Of a DNA stretch of 64,000 nucleotides, positions 41,067 to 50,198 are shown in pieces. Location of the stretch: NCBI RefSeq assembly GCF_000426505.1, contig NZ_KE384531.1:185384-249383 (forward strand), given 5' to 3'. Within the stretch, counting starts at the first letter, position 1; every line of letters starts with the position of its first letter. The notes under the pieces are model-generated. The model was not told the DNA's origin and made no database searches. It saw only the letters and a list, made by a program, of their open reading frames with translations. Source of the DNA: Nisaea denitrificans DSM 18348 (GTDB taxonomy: Bacteria; Pseudomonadota; Alphaproteobacteria; Thalassobaculales; Thalassobaculaceae). The translations under genes were made by a program, and so were the position numbers.

Positions 41067-41435
41067 TCACCACTTCCTCAGGAATCGATCGGCGTCCCAC
41101 ATGGCACGCGAGAAATCGTTGCTCTTGCCCGATGGTGAGGCCAATTCGGCGATGTCTCCGAAGATCGTTCTGGCACCGTTTCCACCGGAGACCCCGTCGA
41201 GGTCCGTGTCATCAAGATCTCCGTCGGCGCCGGACTCGGTATTGACGGCCCGCGCAGCGGCCAACCGAAAGGCCGCAGCATCGTCGGCCGTAACCGAATA
41301 GCCCTTCGCAGTGACAAATTGTGCGACGGTTTCGTCAGTCGCGCTGCCATCATCGTCCTGAACCAATTTGTAGAAGCTTCCGGCAAGAGCCTCGTCTTCC
41401 TGTACGGCCTTCATGAAGGCGACCATTCCCTGCAT
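41067..41435 (-). CDS. Nif11-leader-like small protein, possible RiPP precursor
   Basis: The predicted protein has 122 residues. The front part fits the Nif11-type leader: FMKAVQEDEALAGSFYKL (7-24), then AQFVTAKGYSVTADDAAAF (38-56), an Asp-rich stretch and LDGVSGG (79-85) with a double-glycine site. The 37-residue piece after Gly85 contains Ser and Thr but no Cys, and ends RFLRKW. Nif11-type leaders precede cyanobactin-, lanthipeptide- and other peptide cores and are often cut by C39 peptidase-transporters. No such transporter or modifying enzyme (LanM, YcaO, radical SAM) is adjacent. ATG 41435 has AGGA close upstream. It is convergent with acuI. It could also be a non-peptide-natural-product Nif11 protein. 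Confidence 0.7.
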   Translation of the reverse strand: MQGMVAFMKAVQEDEALAGSFYKLVQDDDGSATDETVAQFVTAKGYSVTADDAAAFRLAAARAVNTESGADGDLDDTDLDGVSGGNGARTIFGDIAELASPSGKSNDFSRAMWDADRFLRKW

Positions 41436-41594
41436 TGTTCCTGTTCCCTTTCCAATGGACTGACTGGTGTGTTGTAGGGCTTCAGGGTAATCAGGAAGGG
41501 CAGGCTGGGCCGTACCACATGTTTATTAAACGTGACCGCATGTTCTTTCATTACGGTGGCGAATGGTATGATCGAGCGACAACACGCCTTAGGG

Positions 41595-42422
41595 CTATGG
41601 TTTGAATGCGTGATAGGCATGCTCGACGGTCGGATCCCAGCGTGAGAGGGCCGGGCGGTCCTCTGTTATGTCGGCCGCGCCCCAGAGAATGCGGCGGCGA
41701 TCTTCCTCTTCACTGACTTCATCGTCGGGGCAGACGATGTAGAACGATCCGGCCTCTATCCCCTGCAACATGCGTTCAATGACCTGTTCCGGCAGCCAGG
41801 CACCTGGCCGATGCTCGTTCTTGCCGGTTGTCGTCCAGCCCGGTATCAGCAAATGTGCCGTCACATTTTCCACACCGGTGCTGCGCAGCTCATGCGCGAG
41901 GCTTTCCGTGAATGATTTCACCGCCGCCTTGCTAAGATTGTAGACCGGGTGGCCCGGCGGGTTGGTGATGCCTTGCTTGGAGCCTGTATTGACGATCACG
42001 GCAGGGGTGCCGCGGTCCCGCATGCCCGGCAGGAAGGCGCGCGTGCCGTAGATCACACCCCATAGATTGACCTCGACGAGGTGGCGCCAATCTTCGATAT
42101 CTCCGTCGAAACCGCGTCCCGTGCGGGACGCGGCATTGTTCAGCAGGATGTCCGCACCGCCGAATTTTTCCCGTACGGCCTTCTCAAGTTTCTTTATTTG
42201 GTCCGGGTCGGAGACATCGGTCGGGACGGCGATGATATTCGCAGCATCGTCCGCCTTCGCGATGACCTCCGCCGTTGCCGTCACCAGATCGTCGGACGGC
42301 AGGTCGACCAGACACACCTTAATACCCATCTCGGCAAAGTGCAGCGCGGCGGCCCGTCCGATGCCGAGGGCAGCGCCTGTGATTACCGCTACATTTCCTT
42401 CGGCGAATGCTGGATGTGTCAT
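41595..42422 (-). CDS. Short-chain dehydrogenase/reductase (SDR)
   Basis: The 275-residue classical SDR has the cofactor loop TGAALGIG (15-22), NNAA (95-98), catalytic Ser148 in VNTGSKQG, and Tyr161/Lys165 in PVYNLSKAA. LVDLPSDDL after the second strand, with Asp40, suggests NAD(H) rather than NADP(H). It should oxidise or reduce a hydroxyl or keto group of an unknown substrate. It is divergent from the acyl-CoA ligase gene, with a 157-base shared upstream region, which hints at a common pathway or regulator. Confidence 0.88.
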   Translation of the reverse strand: MTHPAFAEGNVAVITGAALGIGRAAALHFAEMGIKVCLVDLPSDDLVTATAEVIAKADDAANIIAVPTDVSDPDQIKKLEKAVREKFGGADILLNNAASRTGRGFDGDIEDWRHLVEVNLWGVIYGTRAFLPGMRDRGTPAVIVNTGSKQGITNPPGHPVYNLSKAAVKSFTESLAHELRSTGVENVTAHLLIPGWTTTGKNEHRPGAWLPEQVIERMLQGIEAGSFYIVCPDDEVSEEEDRRRILWGAADITEDRPALSRWDPTVEHAYHAFKP

Positions 42423-42579
42423 GAAGCCCTCCCTGTCGGCGCGACGGGGTGACTATGGCGCGGACCTGTATGCCGGGCAATGCCGGGGGATCTGTTCAAA
42501 GCAGACCCGGCCTTGCTAGAGTCCTCCTCGATCGCGCCGCAGCCGGCCGGAGAGCGGGCTGGCGCGAGGGAGGAAATAC

Positions 42580-44217
42580 ATGCTGCCAGGCAATATGATG
42601 GACCGTCCCCTGACGGTTCCGAGCATCCTTGATTTTGCCGCCGAAATTCACGGCGATGCCCAGGTGATATCGGCCCGGGTCGAGGGAGACGTGCACCGCT
42701 ACAGTTATGCCGATGTGCACAGGCGCGTCTCACGGCTGGCCCATGCGCTGCGTCAGCTCGGCATCGGAGACGGTGACCGGGTGGCGACGCTGGCCTGGAA
42801 CGGCTACCGGCATTTCGAGCTCTATTACGCGATCTCGGGCATCGGCGCGGTCTGCCACACGATCAACCCCCGGCTCTTCGAGGATCAGATCCTCTACATC
42901 GTTGGCCATGCCGAAGACCGGGTTCTGTTTCTGGAGACCAGCTTCCTGCCGCTGGTGGAGAAGCTGGCGGACCGGTTGCCGCCGGACCTGCGCTATGTGG
43001 TGATGTGCGCGGCTGAAGATTTACCGGAGACCAGCCTGAACGTTCTGGCATATGAGGATCTGCTCACCGGGCAGCCTGACACCATCATCTGGCCTGATCT
43101 GGATGAACGTCAGGCCTCCGGGCTCTGCTACACCTCGGGGACGACCGGTAATCCGAAGGGCGTGCTCTATTCCCATCGCTCGACCCTGATCCATACCATG
43201 GGGCTGCTGGCGGTCGGGCAGAGCATCGGCCTCAGCCCCGAGCGTTCGCTTCTGCCAGTGGTGCCGCTTTTTCACGTGAATGCCTGGGGCCTGCCCTTTG
43301 CCGCGCCGCTTGTCGGCACCGATTTCGTGCTTCCGGGGCCGCGGCTCGACGGGCCGGGGCTTTTCGCCTTCATGGATCAGGAAAAGGTGAACACGAGCTG
43401 GGGGGTGCCGACAGTCTGGTTCGGTCTGCTCGCCGAGATGCGCAAGCATGGCCGCAAGCCGGACGGGTTCGACTGCGTGCTGATCGGCGGTTCAGCCGCG
43501 CCGAAACCGATGATCGAGGAATTCGAGCGGGATTTCGGTGTCACCGTCGTGCATGGCTGGGGCATGAGCGAAATGAGCCCGGTCGGCTCCGTCGGTGTCT
43601 TCTACGCCCGGCAGCGTGCCATGCCGGAAGAAGAGCGCATGCATTTGAAGACGGCGCAGGGGCGCCGCATGTTCGGGGTCGAGTTCAAGATCGTCGACGG
43701 CGATGGCAACCGCCTGCCCCATGACGGGGTTGCTTTCGGCGAGCTGCATGTGCGCGGGGCCGCCATCATGAGTGCCTATTTCAATGACGACGAGGCGACG
43801 GATGGCGCGTTCGACGAAGAGGGCTGGCTGAAGACCGGCGATGTTGCCCGGATCGACCCTGAGGGTTTCCTGTTCCTCGTGGACCGGACCAAGGATGTCA
43901 TCAAGTCTGGCGGGGAATGGATCAGCTCGATCGATCTGGAGAGCGCGGCGCTGGCGCATCCGGACGTTGCCGAATGTGCGGTGATCGCGGTGCCGCATCC
44001 GAAATGGGTAGAGCGGCCATTGCTGGTCACGGTCCTGCAGGACGGGTCGCGGCTGACTGCTGGAGAGATGCAGGAGTTTCTCGGCGGCAGGGTCGCGAAA
44101 TGGTGGCTGCCCGACGATGTGGTGTTCGTCGACGAACTCCCCCACACTGCAACCGGCAAGCTGTCCAAGATGACCTTGCGCGAGCAGTTCAGGGACTACC
44201 GGCTACCCGGCGTGTGA
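42580..44217 (+). CDS. Acyl-CoA ligase, DmdB/fatty-acyl-CoA synthetase type
   Basis: The 545-residue ANL-superfamily ligase has the AMP-binding motif YTSGTTGNPKGVLYSHR at about 185-201. GWGMSEMSPVGSV and LKTGDVARIDPEGFLFLVDRTKDVIKSGGEWIS are adenylation motifs. HTATGKLSKM has the C-terminal catalytic Lys. The opening VHRYSYADVHRRVSRLAHAL, WNGYRHFELYYAISGIGAVCHTINPRLF and related stretches closely resemble DmdB, which makes 3-methylmercaptopropionyl-CoA in the DMSP demethylation route. Medium- or long-chain fatty acids are the alternative. A GGAGG site supports ATG 42580. The downstream dmdC/dmdD genes are absent here. Confidence 0.88.
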   Translation: MLPGNMMDRPLTVPSILDFAAEIHGDAQVISARVEGDVHRYSYADVHRRVSRLAHALRQLGIGDGDRVATLAWNGYRHFELYYAISGIGAVCHTINPRLFEDQILYIVGHAEDRVLFLETSFLPLVEKLADRLPPDLRYVVMCAAEDLPETSLNVLAYEDLLTGQPDTIIWPDLDERQASGLCYTSGTTGNPKGVLYSHRSTLIHTMGLLAVGQSIGLSPERSLLPVVPLFHVNAWGLPFAAPLVGTDFVLPGPRLDGPGLFAFMDQEKVNTSWGVPTVWFGLLAEMRKHGRKPDGFDCVLIGGSAAPKPMIEEFERDFGVTVVHGWGMSEMSPVGSVGVFYARQRAMPEEERMHLKTAQGRRMFGVEFKIVDGDGNRLPHDGVAFGELHVRGAAIMSAYFNDDEATDGAFDEEGWLKTGDVARIDPEGFLFLVDRTKDVIKSGGEWISSIDLESAALAHPDVAECAVIAVPHPKWVERPLLVTVLQDGSRLTAGEMQEFLGGRVAKWWLPDDVVFVDELPHTATGKLSKMTLREQFRDYRLPGV

Positions 44218-44254
44218 CGGCGCGTGGTCTTGGGTCGAGGTGGTAAGCCTCTAC

Positions 44255-45865
44255 TCAGGTCTCTTGCCCACCCAGCAGAGCGCGCATCCGCTTTGCGGCA
44301 CCGCTGCCCGCCTCTTCGTAAATGTTGAAGACCTCGTCGACGCCATTGTCGTGCAGCTCCTGTTCCTGGTCCGGATACAGCGCAGTGGAGACGATCGGGC
44401 CCTTGTAACCGCGCTCCCGCATCCTGTTCGCGGCTTCGATGTTGGTGCTGTGATTGGGTGTCGCGACCAGAATCATCTCGATTTCCTGGTGCGGCGTGAT
44501 GAGCCGGGACCAGAATTCGGGATTGGTTGCGTCTCCGAGCACGACATTGCGGCCTTCCTTCAGGTTTCGCTCAACCTGGGCCTCGTCCAGGTCGATGCCG
44601 ACGATCATACCCCGAGCATGCTCCCGCATCTCGTCATAGGCCGCGCGTCCGACGCGGCCCATGCCGAAAATCAGGAACCGGTGACCGCCCAGATCGATAT
44701 CCTCGTCGCCGGGAAGCCGCCGCGGGGATTCCAATCTGGTCAGTCCCGAATGGAACCGGTTGTAGATCGAGTTCGCATAGACGTTGAAGAACGACGAGAG
44801 GATTAAAGACGCGCAGAGCGAAATGGCGACTACGGTCAACCATTCGGGTTGAAGCCAACCGGTTCCGATGGCGATCGCGACAACGATCAACCCGAATTCG
44901 GAATCGTTGCCGAGAACCAGGCCACCGAATGCCGCGCCATGGGCGCGCACCCGAAACCGCTGAAGCAAGATGACAAACAACACCGCCTTGACCGGAATGA
45001 GGATCATAAGGACAAGGGCGGTTGCCGCTGTTTCCCAAGTGGGAAGGCCCGTCAGGCCGATCGTCAGGAAGAAACCGACGAGAAACACGTCCTTGAAGGT
45101 CATCAGGTTGTTGGACAACTGCTTCGCCTTCGCGTGGTGGGATAGCAGGACGCCCACGGCAAGCGCGCCGAGGTCTCCTTTCATCCCCACCAGTTCGAAA
45201 AGCGATGCGCCGCCAAGCGCCATGCTGAAGCCGAATATGGCAAGCAATTCTCCATGCCCTGTCCGATCCATGATGGAGGCTAGGAGATGACGCGCCGGAA
45301 TGAGAGCGAGAAGGGCGAATGTCCAAAGGGAGGGCAGTTTTCCTGACGAAAAAGCCAGGAACACCACAGCGGCGATATCCTGCATGATCAAGATCCCGAT
45401 GGCGGCCTGACCGTAACGGGACATCAGTGATCCACGGTCTTCCAGGATCTTTACGGCGAAGACCGTGCTCGAGAACGACAGGGCGAATGCGGCGATGAGT
45501 GCGCTGCCAAAATTGACCTCGCTGAAGAGCAGAAAACCTGCCCAGCCGAGGGTTAGTATGAAGCTGAGAGCGAAGCCGACGCTGAGCGCCATGTGAATGG
45601 TCGTCGTCGCCCATATTTCCGGCCTGAAGAGTGTGTTGACCCTCAGCTTCAGGCCGATGGTGAAGAGCAGCAGCGTGACGCCCATATCGGCAACGGCGCG
45701 AAGAAACGGGCCGTCTTCGGCACCAAGCAAATGCAGGACGAAACCTGCGATCAGGAAGCCGACCATTGGCGGCAGGCTGATTTGTCGTACCGCCAAACCG
45801 GACAGAAAAGCGACAGCTATCCAAGCCGGATCACGGTAGTCGATCGAGATATCAAGGGATTCCAA
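44255..45865 (-). CDS. Kef-type cation:proton antiporter with TrkA-N domain
   Basis: The membrane half (about residues 1-400) has some 12 helices, with LPPMVGFLIAGFVLHLLG and ALSFSSTVFAVKILEDRG as KefB/KefC-family elements. The C-terminal half (about 400-520) is a Rossmann RCK domain, FLIFGMGRVGRAAYDEMRE, with the NAD-type loop GMGRVG and acidic GIDLDEAQ. It should exchange K+ or Na+ for protons under nucleotide or glutathione control. No ATG starts the frame. TTG 45865 (MESLDISIDYRDPAWIA, matching the family's usual start) is chosen over TTG 45910; both lack good ribosome sites. No KefF/KefG partner is next to it. Confidence 0.87.
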   Translation of the reverse strand: MESLDISIDYRDPAWIAVAFLSGLAVRQISLPPMVGFLIAGFVLHLLGAEDGPFLRAVADMGVTLLLFTIGLKLRVNTLFRPEIWATTTIHMALSVGFALSFILTLGWAGFLLFSEVNFGSALIAAFALSFSSTVFAVKILEDRGSLMSRYGQAAIGILIMQDIAAVVFLAFSSGKLPSLWTFALLALIPARHLLASIMDRTGHGELLAIFGFSMALGGASLFELVGMKGDLGALAVGVLLSHHAKAKQLSNNLMTFKDVFLVGFFLTIGLTGLPTWETAATALVLMILIPVKAVLFVILLQRFRVRAHGAAFGGLVLGNDSEFGLIVVAIAIGTGWLQPEWLTVVAISLCASLILSSFFNVYANSIYNRFHSGLTRLESPRRLPGDEDIDLGGHRFLIFGMGRVGRAAYDEMREHARGMIVGIDLDEAQVERNLKEGRNVVLGDATNPEFWSRLITPHQEIEMILVATPNHSTNIEAANRMRERGYKGPIVSTALYPDQEQELHDNGVDEVFNIYEEAGSGAAKRMRALLGGQET

Positions 45866-45953
45866 ATCTCTGCGCTCGCTTGCTGGGTTCTGCCAACGCT
45901 CTGGATACAACCGCGACGCTTACGCAAGCGCCGCGGTCTTAGTCATCCGAGAC

Positions 45954-46622
45954 CTAGCCGACATGCTGGACGAACAGCTCCAGCGTCCGCTCCCGGGCGA
46001 TCTCGGCGCTTGTGGCGTCGAAGCTGCCTCTGTGGTCGCAGTTGAAGCCGTGTCCGGCCGGGTACATGTTGACCGTCAACTCCGGGTGTGCGGCGCGGAC
46101 CTTGTCGACATCGTCCTTCGGGATTGCATGATCCTGTTCGCCGAAATGGCAGATGACCGGGCATTTCGGCTTCTCCTCGGCAACCGAGCCGATGCCGCCG
46201 CCGTAATAACTCGCGCCGGCGGAAAAACCGTCGATCCGTGTCGTTGCCAGCCAGGCGAGGAACCCGCCCCAGCAATAGCCGACCACGCCGACCTTGCCGG
46301 CTGCCGCCACGGTCTCCCGAGCGGCCGCTATGTCCAGCAATGCCGCGTCGGTATCGGAACGTTCCTTGTAGTCCCGGCCTTTCTCGATATCGTCGGCCTC
46401 GTAACCGAGTTCGATCTTCGGCTCGATCCGATCAAAGAGTGCCGGTGCGATCGCAAGATAACCCTGCGCCGCATAATCATCCGCCACGCTCTGGATATGC
46501 GCGTTGATGCCGAAAATTTCCTGAACGACAACCACGCCGCCGCGGGGCTTGCCGCTCGGCTGTGCCAGATATGCGTCGAATTTGTGCCCGTCCGACGCCG
46601 TCAATTGCATGAACTCGCCCAT
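45954..46622 (-). CDS. Dienelactone hydrolase family protein
   Basis: The 222-residue alpha/beta hydrolase has the catalytic triad of dienelactone hydrolase: Cys117 (VVGYCWGGFL), Asp164 (FGEQDHAIP) and His191 (PAGHGFNCDH). VVVQEIFGINAHIQSVADDYA (about 31-51) is the conserved family strand-helix. It hydrolyses lactones or esters, classically after ortho ring cleavage of chloroaromatics, but many homologues have other roles. No aromatic-degradation genes are nearby. Confidence 0.92.
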   Translation of the reverse strand: MGEFMQLTASDGHKFDAYLAQPSGKPRGGVVVVQEIFGINAHIQSVADDYAAQGYLAIAPALFDRIEPKIELGYEADDIEKGRDYKERSDTDAALLDIAAARETVAAAGKVGVVGYCWGGFLAWLATTRIDGFSAGASYYGGGIGSVAEEKPKCPVICHFGEQDHAIPKDDVDKVRAAHPELTVNMYPAGHGFNCDHRGSFDATSAEIARERTLELFVQHVG

Positions 46623-46785
46623 CAGTCCCTCCGGTGGCTTGGCTCCGTGCGGCGGACTCTAGAGCCAGCGCCTGCAGATGGCAAAGCGGTTTCCGCGTGA
46701 CGGGCACCGCATGATGCGTTAGTCAAAAGGCATGAACGCGCTTCTGAACAAGGCGGCGACCCTCGTGGTGCGCCGAGTTATTACC

Positions 46786-46812
46786 GACCCGGTCTGACCA
46801 ACAGGCCGGGTC
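46786..46812. terminator. Intergenic hairpin without T-run
   Basis: GACCCGGTCT pairs with AGGCCGGGTC (one G-U) across a 7-base loop, in the 263-base gap between the hydrolase and kinase genes. The surrounding bases hold no other readable feature. It may be a terminator remnant or an RNA structure upstream of the kinase gene. Confidence 0.35.
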
Positions 46813-46885
46813 ATCGTATACCCTTGTTCCAAAACCCGCGGGTTACGCCCGCAGCCGGGCTTAGACCCGGAAACGGTAAAGCGCC

Positions 46886-47371
46886 ATGTCCACCATATTG
46901 CATCTGTTCTGCGGCAAGATCGCCGCCGGTAAATCCACTTTCGCCAAACGCCTGTCCCATCAGTCCGACGCTCTGCTGATCTGCGAGGATGACTGGATGA
47001 GCGAACTGTATGGGCCAGAGCTGAAGAGCTTCGATGATTATGTCCGGTATTCCGCCCGGCTGCGGTCGGTCATGGAGCCGCATCTGATCTCCCTGCTGCG
47101 CGGCGGCACAACTGTGGCGCTGGATTTCCCGGCCAATACGCGGAGCCTGCGGGCCTGGATGCGGGAGATGGCCGAAGCGGCGGAGGTTTTGCCGATCCTG
47201 CATTATCTCGATCTCTCCGAAGCGCAATGCCGCGACCGTCTCCGCAAGCGCAATGCGAGCGGAACACATGCCTTCGCGCCGAGCGATGCGGATTTCGACC
47301 TGATCTCCCGATATTTCGAGACGCCGGAGCAGGATGAGGGACTCGCTCTCATTGTGCATGGCGGGCTCTGA
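46886..47371 (+). CDS. P-loop kinase-like ATP-binding protein
   Basis: The 161-residue protein starts STILHLFCGKIAAGKSTFAKRL, with Walker A GKIAAGKST (10-18). CEDDWMSELYG (33-43) follows the first strand and TVALDFPANTRSLRAWM is a Walker B-like strand. RDRLRKRNASG (about 115-125) supplies Arg residues typical of small-molecule kinases and zeta-toxin-like phosphotransferases. It should phosphorylate a small metabolite or nucleotide in the cytoplasm. It lacks the full zeta-toxin length and has no antitoxin partner beside it. A weak ribosome site precedes ATG 46886. Confidence 0.78.
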   Translation: MSTILHLFCGKIAAGKSTFAKRLSHQSDALLICEDDWMSELYGPELKSFDDYVRYSARLRSVMEPHLISLLRGGTTVALDFPANTRSLRAWMREMAEAAEVLPILHYLDLSEAQCRDRLRKRNASGTHAFAPSDADFDLISRYFETPEQDEGLALIVHGGL

Positions 47372-47487
47372 ACGGATACCGGATCTGGCCCTGTGCCATC
47401 CTTTTGAAGCCTTCACGAACCCTTTGTGATATTGGGGAAATCCCCGGCACGCCGAGGGGCGGTCAAAATTGAATAACGAGGTTCGAA

Positions 47488-48360
47488 ATGGGGATCGTCA
47501 CTGACATCGTCCTGCCTTTGGTCCTGGCTTTCATGATGTTCACCTTGGGGCTGGGGCTCCGGATTTCCGATTTCAGCCGATTGCTGACGCAGCCACGAGA
47601 CATGGTGACCGGTCTGGTCTTCCAGATGCTGCTGTTGCCGCTCGTTGGTTTTCTTCTGGTTTCCAGTTGGCCTTTGGCCCCCGAAATTGCCATGGGAGTG
47701 ATGTTGATCGCGGTGGCGCCGGGCGGCGTGACATCGAATTTCCTGACCTCGCTTGCAAGAGGAGACGTCGCGCTTTCGGTGTCGCTGACCGCGGTCGCCA
47801 GTTTACTCAGCGTGGTAACCATCCCGCTGGTTCTTGGTATGGCTTATCAACAGATTGTCGGTGAGGCACTGGCCGGGGAAGTCTCGATCGGCAAAACCGC
47901 AATCAGCATCTTCCTGATCGTTACCGTGCCGGTCCTGCTCGGCATGGCGGTGCGTCACTTCGTGTCCGATTTGACGGACCGTTGCGTACCTTACGCCACC
48001 AAGCTCTCGACCCTGTTTTTCGTACTCGTACTTGCGGGCGCAATTCTGCAGGAGTGGGAAAATGTGGTGGCGTATTTTGCCGAAGCCGGACTGGTCACGC
48101 TTGCACTGAACATCGTCATGATGGTGCTCGCCTTCCTCGGCGCCCAAGCGCTTGGCAGCGGGCCGGAGCAGAGAATTTCGATCTGTATTGAATGCGGCCT
48201 TCAGAACGGCACCCTCGCCATCGCGGTGGGCGTGCTGCTCTTCGGCGGCGGCGCTTACGTCATTCCAGCGGCAACATACAGCCTGATCATGTTCGCGACC
48301 GGGCTGCTGTTTCTTGCGCTGGCCCGGCGGAAGTTGTTACCCGCCGCCAATGCCGAGTGA
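47488..48360 (+). CDS. Bile acid:sodium symporter family (BASS) transporter
   Basis: The 290-residue membrane protein has about nine or ten helices. MIAVAPGGVTSNFLTSLARGDVALSVSLTA (about 72-101) and IECGLQNGTLAIAVGVLLFGG (about 232-252) are the two sodium-binding crossover regions of the BASS fold. Bacterial members import organic anions such as pantoate, glycolate, pyruvate or 2-keto acids with sodium. The substrate cannot be fixed; glycolate would fit the nearby glc genes but they are 14 kb away. GAGG precedes ATG 47488. Confidence 0.88.
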   Translation: MGIVTDIVLPLVLAFMMFTLGLGLRISDFSRLLTQPRDMVTGLVFQMLLLPLVGFLLVSSWPLAPEIAMGVMLIAVAPGGVTSNFLTSLARGDVALSVSLTAVASLLSVVTIPLVLGMAYQQIVGEALAGEVSIGKTAISIFLIVTVPVLLGMAVRHFVSDLTDRCVPYATKLSTLFFVLVLAGAILQEWENVVAYFAEAGLVTLALNIVMMVLAFLGAQALGSGPEQRISICIECGLQNGTLAIAVGVLLFGGGAYVIPAATYSLIMFATGLLFLALARRKLLPAANAE

Positions 48361-48372
48361 AAGCTATTGAGG

Positions 48373-49476
48373 TCAGACGTTGAAGCGGAAGTGGAAGACG
48401 TCACCGTCCTTCACCAGGTATTCCGAGCCCTCGACCCGCATCTTGCCGGCTTCCTTGGCGCCGCTCTCGCCGCCGCAGGCGACGAAATCGTCATAGGCGA
48501 TGGTTTCCGCCCGGATGAAGCCGCGCTCGAAATCGGTATGAATCACGCCTGCCGCGTTCGGGGCCTTGGCGCCCCGGCCGACGGTCCATGCGCGAGCTTC
48601 CTTCGGGCCGACCGTAAAGAAGGTCAGCAGGTCGAGCAGGCTGTAGCCGGCGCGGATCACACGGGCAAGCCCGGTCTCCTCAAGGCCGAGGGTTTCCAGG
48701 AATTCGGCTTTCTCTTCCGCGGTGCCGAGCTGGGCAATCTCCGACTCGATCGCGGCTGAGATCACAACGGCGACGGCGCCCTCGGCTTTCGCCATCTCGA
48801 ACACCTTGGCGGAATATTCGTTGCCCTCGGCCGAGCTTTCCTCGTCGACATTGCAGACATAGAGCACCGGCTTGGTGGTCAGCAGCTGCAGGGTCGCGAC
48901 GATCTTCTGCTCTTCCGTGCTCCAGTCATCGATGGAGCGGCCCGGCTTGCCGTCGCGCAGGGCTTCCAGAAGCCTGGTCATGATGGCGACCTGGATCTTC
49001 GCATCCTTGTCGCCGGACTTGGCTTTCTTTTCCAGCGGGGAGATCCGGCGCTCCAGGCTGTCGAGGTCGCACAGCATCAGCTCGGTCTCGATGGTCTCCG
49101 CATCCCGTAGCGGGTCGACAGATCCTTCGACATGGGTGATGTCGTCGGAGGCGAAGCAGCGCAGCACATGCACGATAGCGTCGACCTCACGAATATTGGC
49201 GAGGAACTGGTTGCCCAGCCCTTCGCCCTTGCTGGCGCCGCGCACCAGACCGGCAATGTCGACGAATTCAAGCTGGGTCGGCAGGATGGCTTTCGAGCTG
49301 GCGAGTTCGGCTAGCTTGTCGAGCCGCGGGTCCGGCACGGCCACCCGGCCGGTATTCGGCTCGATGGTGCAGAACGGATAGTTCGCCGCTTCCGCTGCTG
49401 CCGTTTCGGTCAGCGCGTTGAAGAGGGTGGATTTGCCAACATTCGGCAGGCCAACGATGCCGCACTTGAAGCCCAT
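48373..49476 (-). CDS. ychF: Redox-regulated GTPase/ATPase YchF
   Basis: The 367-residue protein is of the Obg-related family. The nucleotide site [15 protein letters not shown] (8-22), [17 protein letters not shown] (G3 and the flexible loop) and a C-terminal TGS domain from about residue 280 ([25 protein letters not shown]) match YchF. The NKxD G4 position is altered as in the ATP-preferring members. It binds ribosomes and takes part in stress control of translation. It lies 3 bases after pth in the order prs-rplY-pth-ychF, which is normal in alphaproteobacteria. Confidence 0.97.
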   Translation of the reverse strand: MGFKCGIVGLPNVGKSTLFNALTETAAAEAANYPFCTIEPNTGRVAVPDPRLDKLAELASSKAILPTQLEFVDIAGLVRGASKGEGLGNQFLANIREVDAIVHVLRCFASDDITHVEGSVDPLRDAETIETELMLCDLDSLERRISPLEKKAKSGDKDAKIQVAIMTRLLEALRDGKPGRSIDDWSTEEQKIVATLQLLTTKPVLYVCNVDEESSAEGNEYSAKVFEMAKAEGAVAVVISAAIESEIAQLGTAEEKAEFLETLGLEETGLARVIRAGYSLLDLLTFFTVGPKEARAWTVGRGAKAPNAAGVIHTDFERGFIRAETIAYDDFVACGGESGAKEAGKMRVEGSEYLVKDGDVFHFRFNV

Positions 49477-49479
49477 GAC

Positions 49480-50142
49480 TTAATTTTCCTGACTGTTATC
49501 GCTGGCGCCGTCAGCCTTGGCTGGGTCCGGCTTGTTGTTTTGTTTCGGCGGTTTTGGCGGCTTCGGGCGCTGCGGAAACACGGCCTGACTGACCCGGCTC
49601 ATGAAACCGCTTTCGTCACCACGGACCAGAAGGTCCGCTTCGTCGGCGACGGCGGGCACGAGTTTCGAAAGCCAGCCGGTGCGTTCCGCCTTCGCGAAAT
49701 CCTGCAGAACGTAATCTTTCACGCGATCCTTGTCACCCGGATGGCCGACGCCGAGCCGGACCCGCCAGTATTCCTTGCCGATATGGGCATCGAGGCTGCG
49801 GATACCGTTGTGGCCGCCGGAGCCGCCACCGCGCTTCACGCGCAGCTTGCCCGGGGCAAGGTCGATCTCGTCATAGAAGACGATGATGTTCTCGAGAGGG
49901 ATCTTGAAGAACCGGACCGCTTCGCCGACCGCGCGGCCGGAATCGTTCATGAAGGTGGTCGGTTTCATCAGAAGGACCTTCTCACCGCCGACGGTACCGT
50001 CGGCGGTGAGGGCCTGAAAGCGTGACCGGAAAGGACCGAAACCATAGCTTGAGGCAATTTCGTCCGCGACGAGAAAGCCGATGTTATGGCGCGTCAGCTC
50101 GTATTTCGCCCCGGGATTTCCAAGGCCAACGAACAAAAACAT
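49480..50142 (-). CDS. pth: Peptidyl-tRNA hydrolase
   Basis: The 220-residue protein starts MFLFVGLGNPGAKYELTRHNIGF, with catalytic His19 and substrate Asn20. LMKPTTFMNDSG, the base Asp in FYDEIDLAPG (about 92) and GGGSGGHNGIRSL complete the active site. It frees tRNA from dropped peptidyl-tRNA. The last 35 or so residues (a Pro/Lys/Asn-rich tail) extend beyond the core. ATG 50142 is chosen because the motif starts there; upstream in-frame codons are Gly/Pro-rich and fit no fold. Confidence 0.96.
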   Translation of the reverse strand: MFLFVGLGNPGAKYELTRHNIGFLVADEIASSYGFGPFRSRFQALTADGTVGGEKVLLMKPTTFMNDSGRAVGEAVRFFKIPLENIIVFYDEIDLAPGKLRVKRGGGSGGHNGIRSLDAHIGKEYWRVRLGVGHPGDKDRVKDYVLQDFAKAERTGWLSKLVPAVADEADLLVRGDESGFMSRVSQAVFPQRPKPPKPPKQNNKPDPAKADGASDNSQEN

Positions 50143-50198
50143 CGCTCGGTCCCCTCCCGCCGGGCCGCCTCGCGAGGAGGCGGGCACGGCGTGGCCGA

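Noticed and set aside
46623-46885. Possible riboswitch upstream of the P-loop kinase gene
   Set aside because: A single hairpin without a conserved aptamer core is not enough to call one.
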